This document shows positions 7,478 through 14,772 of a stretch of DNA of 25,803 nt, piece after piece. The notes below the pieces were generated by a model. That model ran no database searches. It saw only the letters and a list, made by a program, of their open reading frames with translations, and had not been told where the DNA came from. A program made the position numbers and the translations under genes. How positions within the stretch are numbered: the first letter of the stretch is position 1; every line of letters begins with the position of its first letter. The DNA is from Fibrobacterota bacterium (GTDB lineage Bacteria > Fibrobacterota > Chitinivibrionia > Chitinivibrionales > Chitinispirillaceae), in the NCBI GenBank assembly GCA_023436145.1, contig JAEZKP010000057.1, positions 1 through 25,803 of the forward strand, in the 5' to 3' direction.

Positions 7478-7813
7478 TCAGCAGTGTCCGGTTAATTTAA
7501 CAATAGATTTCTGCAAAAACTGCTTGAGATTTGAAATTTCAGACCAGAAAGCACCAAATCACAAATCTTAAATTCCAAACAAAATCCAAATTACAATACC
7601 CAATTTCTAAACAGGAACAGGAGTATGAATAGAGAATTCGAAATCCGAAATTCGAAACAGGATAGTGAGCTCTATCTGCTTTTTTCTTGTTTGGATTTTG
7701 AATAACTGGTAATTGGGATTTGTTTAGGATTTGGTGTTTGTGATTTGGAATTTATTTGCGTGCCCTACTTCTTACGCAATCTTATGTTTGCTAAATTAAC
7801 CGGACACTTCTGA
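7478..7813 (+). mobile_element. MITE-like interspersed element, complete copy
   Basis: The 336-bp element is bounded by inverted termini. The left end TCAGCAGTGTCCGGTTAA (from 7478) matches the reverse complement of the right end, where CCGGACACTTCTGA closes at 7813. The match extends through TTAATTTA and CAA with few differences. No transposase frame is present, so it would be non-autonomous. The inside is AT-rich and built from repeated short words (CCAAATCACAAA, AATTCCAAA, AAAATCCAAA and their complements), with a central hairpin at 7658-7678. No clear target duplication could be seen. Parts of the same element lie at both window ends in the same orientation. The transposase family that would mobilise it is not identified. 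Confidence 0.7.
7658..7690 (+). terminator. Terminator-like hairpin inside the repeat element
   Basis: GATAG (7661-7665) and CTATC (7672-7676), with outer CA/TG pairing, form a stem with a 6-nt loop. TGCTTTTTTCTTG follows directly, which is a U tract on the plus strand. The corresponding positions in the copies at 1-163 and 25536-25803 keep both stem and T tract. Confidence 0.5.
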
Positions 7814-7926
7814 AAAACATTAAGAATTAATATAACTGCGGGTATGACCTAACCTATTTTTTCACATGACATTACATATGTTTTTTAAAACACTCCAATC
7901 ATACCACCCCTCACCAGGAGAACTTT

Positions 7927-8349
7927 ATGAGAGTCTCTGTTTTTGCTACTGCATTAATCTTTATTCTTCCTTTTTATAATTGCTCAGAAAATAATTCCGG
8001 AAAAGAAACTACAAGTGAAGCTGTTGAAGCAATACAATCATGGCTCGTTCTGATTGATGATGGCAAATTCATTCAGAGCTGGGAGGAAACCGGGAGTCTG
8101 TTTAAAAATCAGATACCTGACTCCCAATGGGTAAAAACTATGGAAAATAGCCGGAAGCCATTCGGAAAAGTTATTTCCAGAAAAGTAAAATCAGCACAAT
8201 TTAAGAAATCCCTTCCAGGTGTCCCAGATGGCCAATATGTAGTAGCTGTTTTCAAAACAGAGTTTGAAAATAAAAAACAGGCTGTTGAAACTGTCTCCGC
8301 AACAAATGAAAATAAACAATGGAAAGTTGTGGGATACTTTATCAGGTGA
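7927..8349 (+). CDS. DUF4019-family lipoprotein
   Basis: Probable lipoprotein of 140 residues. The ATG follows AGGAGA at a 5-nt spacing. A short signal is followed by C19 (PFYNCSEN). The mature part matches the DUF4019 pattern: WLVLIDDGKFIQSWEETGSLFKNQIPDSQWVK, then SRKVKSAQF, then LPGVPDGQYVV, ending WKVVGYFIR. DUF4019 proteins are small envelope proteins with an NTF2-like look and no known biochemical role. The bactofilin-like membrane protein gene follows 79 bp later on the same strand and may be co-transcribed. Starting about 110 bp after the interspersed element, its promoter lies in or just after that element. Confidence 0.85.
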   Translation: MRVSVFATALIFILPFYNCSENNSGKETTSEAVEAIQSWLVLIDDGKFIQSWEETGSLFKNQIPDSQWVKTMENSRKPFGKVISRKVKSAQFKKSLPGVPDGQYVVAVFKTEFENKKQAVETVSATNENKQWKVVGYFIR

Positions 8350-8428
8350 ACTATAATATTATTTTGCTCATTTATACTTTTATAGCATCTTTTGATTTGC
8401 AAAAAACTATCAAAGGTTAAATCTATCT

Positions 8429-9571
8429 ATGAAAACAAAATCCTTCTCCATTATTGGCATTATTCTGTTAATTCATTTCCCGCTGATGTCAATGGTCATT
8501 CATAACTACATTCATAAAAAAGACAAATCAATCCGCACTGAAACAGCTAAATTTGATGAAGACTATCTTTTTCTGGGTAATGAACTCAACTTCTCCGGTG
8601 AAGCTGAAGATCTGATTTTTCTGGGTAAAAGACTTTCTTTCAGAGGAAAAACAAAGCTTGGTATTTTTGCTTTATGTAAGGATCTGATCTTCTCCGGTTC
8701 TTCTAACAACGGCCTCATGGCAGCAGCTATGGATATAACTTTCGATGGAAAAATCAAGGGCAACAGTTACATCGGATGCAGAAATTTTTATATGAGTGAT
8801 ATGTCTCAGATAAACGGTAATCTTTTTATCGGCTGCGCCAGGCTCTCTCTGGATGGTGATTTCAATGGAGATCTGTATGCAGGCGCAAATGAATTAATAA
8901 TAAATAACGAAATAAATGGGAATATCTTTTTTTCAGGAAGACGTATAATCTTTGGCGAGAATGGAAAAATTAAGGGTAATCTCAACTATTCAACCAGAGA
9001 AAAACTCAGTGAAAAAGAGATGTCAAAAGTCAGCGGTACTATTACTTATGACAAAAAACAGAAAGACCGTTTACCGGATTCCAAACGTAGACCTGTCAAC
9101 CGTATGGCCGGATTTTTTATCCATCTGGCTCTAATCATCTCTTTTGTTATTGTGGGAAGCCTGCTCCTTTTCCTGCCGGTATTCAGAAAACTTGATGCAA
9201 AACAATCAACCAGGACATTGCTCAGCTCAGCATTATGGGGCCTTATTCCTTTGTTAATTTACCCCGGAATAATCGCTTTATCTTTTGCTTTGATCATAAC
9301 CATACCTTTTGCCTTTGTACTGATACTGTCATTTATTCCACTATTCTTTATAGCCAACATTATCGGTACAACACTCCTTGGAAATTTCCTGGTAACCACC
9401 TTTAAATGGAAATTTGAAAGACGTCATTATCAGTTTCTTATCGGAGCACTGGGAGCTGCTTTTTTGTCTTTGATCCCAATCATAAATTTCCTGAGTTTCA
9501 TATTCATTTCGTCCCTGGGATTTGGGGTATTCATCTCTTTTCTATTCCAAAAACGTCTGGCTGTTTCATAA
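8429..9571 (+). CDS. Bactofilin-like polymer-forming domain fused to a polytopic membrane domain
   Basis: A protein of 380 residues. An N-terminal hydrophobic segment (5-25) is followed at about 40-195 by short regular beta-strand repeats (LIFLGKRLSFRGKTKLG, LFIGCARLSLDGDFNGDLYAGANELIIN, INGNIFFSG). These have the stepwise G/N pattern of a right-handed beta-helix of the bactofilin type. After a charged linker (about 196-225) come five or six transmembrane helices (about 226-250, 265-335, 345-378). Bactofilins are cytoskeletal polymers. Membrane-linked versions like this occur in many bacteria, and the side of the membrane facing the helix is not settled. The ribosome site is weak (AAAGG, 12 nt from ATG). 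It follows the DUF4019 gene and converges on treZ. Confidence 0.75.
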   Translation: MKTKSFSIIGIILLIHFPLMSMVIHNYIHKKDKSIRTETAKFDEDYLFLGNELNFSGEAEDLIFLGKRLSFRGKTKLGIFALCKDLIFSGSSNNGLMAAAMDITFDGKIKGNSYIGCRNFYMSDMSQINGNLFIGCARLSLDGDFNGDLYAGANELIINNEINGNIFFSGRRIIFGENGKIKGNLNYSTREKLSEKEMSKVSGTITYDKKQKDRLPDSKRRPVNRMAGFFIHLALIISFVIVGSLLLFLPVFRKLDAKQSTRTLLSSALWGLIPLLIYPGIIALSFALIITIPFAFVLILSFIPLFFIANIIGTTLLGNFLVTTFKWKFERRHYQFLIGALGAAFLSLIPIINFLSFIFISSLGFGVFISFLFQKRLAVS

Positions 9572-9582
9572 TAGAAACAGCC
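9559..9582. terminator. Perfect stem-loop between convergent genes
   Basis: GGCTGTTTC (9559-9567) and GAAACAGCC (9574-9582) form a 9-bp perfect stem with loop ATAATA. It spans the stop codon of the bactofilin-like gene and lies 38 bp before the stop of convergent treZ. No long T run follows, so it may be a bidirectional terminator or simply a 3'-end-stabilising hairpin. Confidence 0.5.
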
Positions 9583-9619
9583 TATTGGATAAAGAAAAGA
9601 TTGACCTGGCAAAAACCAA

Positions 9620-11515
9620 TCAGGCTACAGTTCCCACAAAAAATGCTGAATGACCAGGTATATACATTGCTCCTTTCATTTTCAGAGGGAAAGTACTGTT
9701 CCCTCCATACAAAGGATCCTCACTACTGATAATCTCTTTCCATTCGCAGCCTTTCGGAGGGGCACTCAATGGCTCCGGATTTGGAACAAGTGAAAAGTCT
9801 TTTCCCAGATTAACTATCAGTAGCCGGTCCTCATGTGAAATCATACCGGAATACCTTAGCAGAAAAGCGTTATCTCCTATGACTGCACCATCAACCGATT
9901 TTCTGCCATTGAGTCTAAATACCGGTTCTCTTTTGCGAATTGATAGCAAATCCTTGTGAAACAAATAAATCGGCCGGTTAATGAAACGCTCTTCAAAATT
10001 CAACTTGCACTTTTGGAACGCCTGCGGGTCTCCCGGATCAGGAACCAGAGGACCGGATGCAGCTGCAATTGATGGGAACTGCGAAAGAAACATTTTCCGA
10101 CCTCTTGCAGCACGCGAATTTCCGGTTTCACCCTTATTAGTAAAGAAATAAAACGGTGCAGATGAACAAAACTCCTGCCCCTGAAAAATTAAAGGTATCT
10201 GCGGGCCTAAAAGTAAAAGCAGGGTAAATGCCTTATAGAGTGCAGGATCACAGATAGCATGAATTCGCAAACCCCGTAAGGAATTTGCTATCTGATCGTG
10301 ATTCTGCAGATAGTGGATAAAGTAGCCGGCAGGGAGACCCAGTGCAGACGTACCTCGTGTTTTTTTCTGCCAGGAGTAATACTGACCCTGATAGAGGTAA
10401 CCATACTTGGCAGCTGAAATAAACTCCTGTGGCCTTCCCCGGTAATCGGAATAGTAAGCTTCAGCATGTCCGGTGAGTGCAACTGTTGAGCTTCGGTGAA
10501 AATCATCTGACCAGACCGCATCTATCCTGTAATCATGAAAAAGTGTGGTATCCTGACACTCATTTTCAGCTATTATAAAAACCGATTTATGTGCGGCTGC
10601 TGCACGCACATTCTGCACTATTTCCTTAATGATATTATTTTTTGATGAGTCAAATATCTGCTGGGTGGCATCGATTCTAAAACCGTCAAAATGATATTCC
10701 TGAATCCAGTAAACTGCATTAGCCAGAAAATATTCTCTTACCGGACCGCAATTGCAATCATCGAAATTTATGGCTGCACCCCACTCGTTCTTATACTTTT
10801 TTGTAAAGTAATGTTTACTGAATTCACTGAAAAGATCGGCACCCCAACCCAGATGATTGTAAACCACATCGAGAATAACACCGATTCCGCACTGATGGGC
10901 CTGGTCTATAAAGGAACGCAATTCATCGGGTGTTCCGTAATGATGTGAGGGCGCGAACTGAAAAATTCCATCATATCCCCAGTTAAACCTGCCCTGGAAT
11001 TCGGCTATGGGCAAAAGTTCAATTACAGTTATTCCCAGGCTGGCAAGTTCTGGAAGTTGTTTACGGGCAGCTTCCCAGGTACCCTCGGAAGTAAATGTGC
11101 CTATGTGAACTTCGTAAATTACCCGGTTATCCTCAGTTATCCCTTTCCACTCGGAATCGTTCCAGGTATAGCTGTTATGATCGATTATTCTGGAAAGCCC
11201 ATTTACTCCCTGGGGCTGGAAACGGGAGGCCGGATCCGGGTAACAGCGGGTTGAACCATCGAGTCTGAAACCGTATAAAATATTTTCTGTAATAAAAGGA
11301 AGTGATCCTGAAAAATAACCATCCGCATCCTTTTCAAGAATTAAAGATGGAGGTAGATCTTTACAATCTGGACAGGCAGGTATCTCCGGCACCAAAATTA
11401 GTTCAGCGCTTTTATGATCCGGTGCCCATACCCTGAAATGAACAGATGAGCGGTCTGGAAGAATCTCGGCTCCCATCGCAAAGGATCTGGCCTGCAATGA
11501 TTTTTTCATCACCAC
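9620..11515 (-). CDS. treZ: Malto-oligosyltrehalose trehalohydrolase
   Basis: GH13-family TreZ of 631 residues. The enzyme hydrolyses malto-oligosyl-trehalose to release free trehalose in the cytoplasm, acting after TreY. An N-terminal CBM48-type domain (FRVWAPDHKSAELIL) precedes the (beta/alpha)8 barrel. Catalytic residues are visible: nucleophile D282 in GFRIDATQQIF, acid/base E317 in IIAENE and transition-state stabiliser D407 in LQNHDQIAN. DVVYNHLG is the conserved region I. Length is normal for the family. The start is uncertain: GTG at 11515 has AGG 6 nt upstream, while ATG at 11509 and ATG at residue 14 (MGAEIL) are alternatives. No treY or treS is in the window, so partners must lie elsewhere. 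It is transcribed alone, divergent from the phosphodiesterase gene. Confidence 0.93.
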   Translation of the reverse strand: MVMKKSLQARSFAMGAEILPDRSSVHFRVWAPDHKSAELILVPEIPACPDCKDLPPSLILEKDADGYFSGSLPFITENILYGFRLDGSTRCYPDPASRFQPQGVNGLSRIIDHNSYTWNDSEWKGITEDNRVIYEVHIGTFTSEGTWEAARKQLPELASLGITVIELLPIAEFQGRFNWGYDGIFQFAPSHHYGTPDELRSFIDQAHQCGIGVILDVVYNHLGWGADLFSEFSKHYFTKKYKNEWGAAINFDDCNCGPVREYFLANAVYWIQEYHFDGFRIDATQQIFDSSKNNIIKEIVQNVRAAAAHKSVFIIAENECQDTTLFHDYRIDAVWSDDFHRSSTVALTGHAEAYYSDYRGRPQEFISAAKYGYLYQGQYYSWQKKTRGTSALGLPAGYFIHYLQNHDQIANSLRGLRIHAICDPALYKAFTLLLLLGPQIPLIFQGQEFCSSAPFYFFTNKGETGNSRAARGRKMFLSQFPSIAAASGPLVPDPGDPQAFQKCKLNFEERFINRPIYLFHKDLLSIRKREPVFRLNGRKSVDGAVIGDNAFLLRYSGMISHEDRLLIVNLGKDFSLVPNPEPLSAPPKGCEWKEIISSEDPLYGGNSTFPLKMKGAMYIPGHSAFFVGTVA

Positions 11516-11641
11516 AAGAAACCTGCAACTATGGTGCCTGCCCCTGAACTATCCCTACAAGTACCTGAAAAACCACAACTGAGTTAATTACCACTATAAA
11601 ACCATAGTCAGGTACATCTCACTAAAGTCGGTGTAGCATCT

Positions 11642-12133
11642 ATGATGATTGAGCTTGAAAAAGATAATCTTGAACTTGGAGTAATCTCCGATACTCACGG
11701 ATTGCTTCGTCCGGAGGTATATCGCATTTTTGCCGGAGTAGATTATATCCTGCATGCCGGAGATATCGGAGGTGTTTCTGTTTTGACTCAACTGGAGAAA
11801 ATTGCACCGACTTTAGCAGTATTGGGCAATACCGATTCTCCAATCAGGTTTACCGATATTTATGATACCGCAATACTCAGAACAAATCAGGTTTCCATTT
11901 ATATAATTCACAACATTGGAAATCTTGATCTTGATCCGGGCAAAGCAGGTTTTCAGGCAATAATTTATGGTCACTCTCATATTCCATCTGTCGAAACCAG
12001 AAAAGATGTTCTTTTTGTAAACCCTGGAAGTGCAGGCCCAGAAAGATTCTCTCTTCCGGTGAGTGTTGCCAGAATAAGCATCACCGGTGATCAAATGAAG
12101 GCGGATATAATAGACCTGATTTCAACTCATTAG
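11642..12133 (+). CDS. YfcE/MJ0936-family metallophosphoesterase
   Basis: Calcineurin-like phosphoesterase of 163 residues with the family's complete metal-binding set: D17 and H19 in ISDTHG, D41 in HAGDI, N63 in GNTD, H90, and H111/H113 in YGHSH. The length matches the compact YfcE-type phosphodiesterases, which act on artificial phosphodiesters in vitro and whose natural substrate is unknown. The segment around H90 reads IIHNIG where many members have HG, a small departure. The start is ATGATG at 11642 with only a weak GGTG upstream. The gene lies 126 bp from the divergent treZ start and ends 12 bp from the convergent LysM gene. Confidence 0.88.
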   Translation: MMIELEKDNLELGVISDTHGLLRPEVYRIFAGVDYILHAGDIGGVSVLTQLEKIAPTLAVLGNTDSPIRFTDIYDTAILRTNQVSIYIIHNIGNLDLDPGKAGFQAIIYGHSHIPSVETRKDVLFVNPGSAGPERFSLPVSVARISITGDQMKADIIDLISTH

Positions 12134-12145
12134 ATTTTGTACAGG

Positions 12146-13288
12146 TTATTGCACAGGTATGCTTCGCAGGATAAGAGTGGCCGAATCCCCTGGTGTAACA
12201 GTGTTACTGGAAATGCTCACTATTATCAATGAGGAGCTTTCTTTATTTACATAAGCCACATACCCGGTCATACTGTACGATGCCTCTTTTTCTTTGTTCT
12301 TATGGTAAACTGCAAACACATCACCGATTCTTATCCCCTGGGCTTCACCCTGATCGATTATCAGAGTCTGAAACAGATAGGGACTGGGAGTTGATTCAAC
12401 ACGTTCGAATATTTCAGCTTTAACAGGATTTTCCGGTTGACTGAAATTGTAAACGCCTTTCAAAGAGGCTGAACCGAAAAGTCCGGCTCTTTCCCCACCT
12501 TTAATAACTTCTGACATTTCAAAAAGCCGGGCCGAAATCCTCTTTTGTTCCACTTTGACAATTGTTACTCTGCCAACTTTTTTAACCAGATTGGCAATAG
12601 AGTTTCTGAAGCGGACAAACCGTATCGATGCAAATATATCAAGAGTATCCCCCGGAACAAATGATGCTCCTTTAACAGGCCGGATTGAAATAATATCAAA
12701 AAGCTGGTATGATCCTTTATTGAGCGGTTTTTCCACTACAGCATTTCCCGGATACATGTTGCCTGAAGAATCCTTTTTTGTCCATAAAAACGGTACCGCT
12801 GAAAAAAAGCGGGTACTGAGAAGATATTTGCCTTTAATACCAGAAAATGTTTCGGAAGCCGGTGGTTTTGAACTTGTCTCAAAGTATCCAGGCTGACCAG
12901 GCTTTCCTGACAGGCTGTCCTTACCCCCAAAAGTACCATCTTTTCCAGAGACTGCAGAAATCAGCACTGAATCCCCGGGGTAGATAAGGTGGGGATTTTT
13001 TATATGAGGATTGCCTTTCCAGATGAAAGGCCATTCAAAAGGATCACCAGTAAACTCAAATGCCAGGTCCCAGAAAGTATCGCCATCTTTAACCACATAA
13101 GTAACATTCTGTTCGGAATTCTCCTGCTGGGAGGGAATTTCCTGCTGAGCGTGAATAACAGAAACACACAGTATGCATACACAAAGAATTCCACTGCAGA
13201 TCCGATTATAAATTATCTGCTTCGGAGGTTGGGGTGAGTGTGCTCCAGACAAACCAGAAGAACCTTTTTTAGAAGAGAGCAGTTGCAT
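12146..13288 (-). CDS. LysM-domain envelope protein
   Basis: A protein of 380 residues. The basic N-terminal segment is unusually long, with the hydrophobic signal at about 29-47 (ILCVCILCVSVIHA). One LysM domain follows at about 63-110: YVVKDGDTFWDLAFEFTGDP, then NPHIKNPHLIYPGDSVLI. LysM binds peptidoglycan glycan chains. After a Gly/Pro/Ser-rich linker, residues about 155-380 form a mostly beta C-terminal region (GDTLDIF, IIDQGEAQGIRIGDVFAVY, GYVAYVNKESS) without a recognised enzyme motif. This resembles LysM proteins of deltaproteobacteria and Fibrobacter-like bacteria. The ATG at 13288 has only a weak GGTG site, so a later start nearer the signal is possible. It is divergent from argJ with 56 bp between the starts. 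Confidence 0.82.
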   Translation of the reverse strand: MQLLSSKKGSSGLSGAHSPQPPKQIIYNRICSGILCVCILCVSVIHAQQEIPSQQENSEQNVTYVVKDGDTFWDLAFEFTGDPFEWPFIWKGNPHIKNPHLIYPGDSVLISAVSGKDGTFGGKDSLSGKPGQPGYFETSSKPPASETFSGIKGKYLLSTRFFSAVPFLWTKKDSSGNMYPGNAVVEKPLNKGSYQLFDIISIRPVKGASFVPGDTLDIFASIRFVRFRNSIANLVKKVGRVTIVKVEQKRISARLFEMSEVIKGGERAGLFGSASLKGVYNFSQPENPVKAEIFERVESTPSPYLFQTLIIDQGEAQGIRIGDVFAVYHKNKEKEASYSMTGYVAYVNKESSSLIIVSISSNTVTPGDSATLILRSIPVQ

Positions 13289-13344
13289 TATGAGTGCACC
13301 ATTACTAATTTAATCTGACCTTTTCCATATCTAAGGAGTATATC

Positions 13345-14568
13345 ATGGGAGAAAAAGAATTACCAGCATCAATTAAAGAAATAACCGGTGGAATCACCTC
13401 AGCTGCTGGATTTAAGGCAAATGGAATCAAAGCGGGAATTAAAATTACAGGGAAACAGGATCTGGCCCTTCTTTACAGCGAAAAGCCATGTTGTGCAGCC
13501 GGAACTTTCACCAGAAATGCTATCCGGGCTACAAGTGTGGACTGGTGTGAGGAACAGCTCCCCTCCTCAGAGATTCATGCCATTATCTGTAACAGTGGTT
13601 GTGCCAATGCCTGTACCGGAGACAAAGGCCGGATCGATACTGAATTAATGGCAAAACTGGCTGCTGATGCACTGGGGGTAGGAAAAAAATCCGTTCTGGT
13701 TGCTTCCACCGGTGTTATAGGTAAACCTCTTCCCATGGAAAAGATTGGATCAGCTTTACCTCAACTGGCCAAGGATCTCTCAGTGGAGGGAGGGGAGAAT
13801 TTTGCCACAGCAATAATGACCACCGATACAAGGACAAAACAATCTGCGCTGCGGATTGAAACTTCTCAGGGTGTTTATTTTATGGGAGGTACTACCAAAG
13901 GTTCCGGTATGATTCATCCCAATATGGCAACTATGCTGGCATTTATCACTACCGATGCCCAGATCGATCCGGTATCACTAAATGAAATAGTAAAACGCAC
14001 CGTTAATCGAACTTTCAACAATCTTACTGTTGATGGAGATACCTCGACCAATGATATGGTGCTGGTCCTGGCTAATGGTGCATCCGGAATATCCGTTTCC
14101 TCAGAAGCGGAACTGGCCTTATTCGAGCAGGCTTTCTATAAAGTGTGCAACGATCTGTGTAAACAGATTGCATCAGATGGAGAAGGGGCTACCAAGCGGG
14201 TGGAGATAAATGTAAGAGGTGGTTTAAACGAAACTGATGCGAAACTGGCTGCCAAAGCGGTGGCAACTTCCAATCTTACTAAATGCGCTCTTTTCGGCAA
14301 TGATCCAAACTGGGGGAGAATTGCTTGTGCTGTGGGGTATTCCGGAGCCCAGTTTTCCAAAGAAAAAATGACTATACTTCTTTGCGGAGTACCTGTATTC
14401 AAAAATCTGCAACCTGTCCCTTTTGATGAATTGCATCTACACAATCTTCTGAAATCCAATGTAGTTACCATAGACATCGACCTGGGCGCAGGCACTTCTT
14501 CGGCCGTGGCACACACTTGCGATTTCAGCTATGATTATGTCAAGATAAATGCAGAATACAGGACTTGA
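13345..14568 (+). CDS. argJ: Bifunctional glutamate N-acetyltransferase / amino-acid acetyltransferase
   Basis: ArgJ of 407 residues. It transfers acetyl from N-acetylornithine to glutamate and, if bifunctional, makes N-acetylglutamate from acetyl-CoA, closing the cyclic arginine pathway. The autocleavage signature KGSGMIHPNMATML is intact, giving the expected alpha/beta cut before T196, the nucleophile of the mature enzyme. Other family blocks are ICNSGCANACTG, VASTGVIGKPLP, TVDGDTSTNDMV and GNDPNWGRI. Length is normal. The start follows a perfect AAGGAG at a 6-nt spacing. No other arg genes are adjacent. The ATPase and Omp85-type genes follow on the same strand, so it may head an unusual transcription unit. 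Whether it is mono- or bifunctional cannot be told here. Confidence 0.95.
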   Translation: MGEKELPASIKEITGGITSAAGFKANGIKAGIKITGKQDLALLYSEKPCCAAGTFTRNAIRATSVDWCEEQLPSSEIHAIICNSGCANACTGDKGRIDTELMAKLAADALGVGKKSVLVASTGVIGKPLPMEKIGSALPQLAKDLSVEGGENFATAIMTTDTRTKQSALRIETSQGVYFMGGTTKGSGMIHPNMATMLAFITTDAQIDPVSLNEIVKRTVNRTFNNLTVDGDTSTNDMVLVLANGASGISVSSEAELALFEQAFYKVCNDLCKQIASDGEGATKRVEINVRGGLNETDAKLAAKAVATSNLTKCALFGNDPNWGRIACAVGYSGAQFSKEKMTILLCGVPVFKNLQPVPFDELHLHNLLKSNVVTIDIDLGAGTSSAVAHTCDFSYDYVKINAEYRT

Positions 14569-14586
14569 ACACTCATAGGTGGTGCT

Positions 14587-14772
14587 ATGGGAGAAGTCCA
14601 TCTTTTTGGCAATTCCATTCCGATTTTGAATACCAGGGAATTGCCTGAAGAACATAATACGGGTGGAAAAGGGTACCTACCTTTTGGCACCCCAATTGCC
14701 TTACCCATTAACCACCATGAAAGCACCACAAAACACCCCCAAACACCCCGGTGTATCAGAATTATTTCATAA
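14587..14772 (+). CDS. Possible small protein upstream of and overlapping the ATPase start
   Basis: Frame of 61 codons with a fair ribosome site (AGGTGG, 4 nt before ATG), 18 bp after argJ. The product is proline-rich with no recognisable domain. It ends at TAA 14770-14772, inside the first codons of the ATPase in another frame. It could be a leader peptide coupling translation to the ATPase, or a remnant of the ATPase N-terminus put out of frame. It could also be chance. Confidence 0.3.
   Translation: MGEVHLFGNSIPILNTRELPEEHNTGGKGYLPFGTPIALPINHHESTTKHPQTPRCIRIIS

Larger units (their letters stand above)
7009..7926. other. Divergent intergenic region, about 918 bp, partly occupied by a MITE-like repeat
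   Basis: This region separates the minus-strand surface block from the plus-strand DUF4019 gene. It holds a 3 x 13-bp tandem repeat (7163-7201), a 24-bp perfect palindrome (7369-7392) and the complete interspersed element (7478-7813). Short open frames here fall on the palindrome and the repeat and are not credible genes. Nothing recognisable was seen at 7202-7368. Confidence 0.7.

Noticed and set aside
7371..7571. 66-codon plus-strand frame
   Set aside because: It starts inside the 24-bp palindrome and runs into the repeat terminus, with no ribosome site or domain.
14136..14516. 126-codon minus-strand frame
   Set aside because: It is antisense to the certain argJ gene, with no domain or ribosome site.
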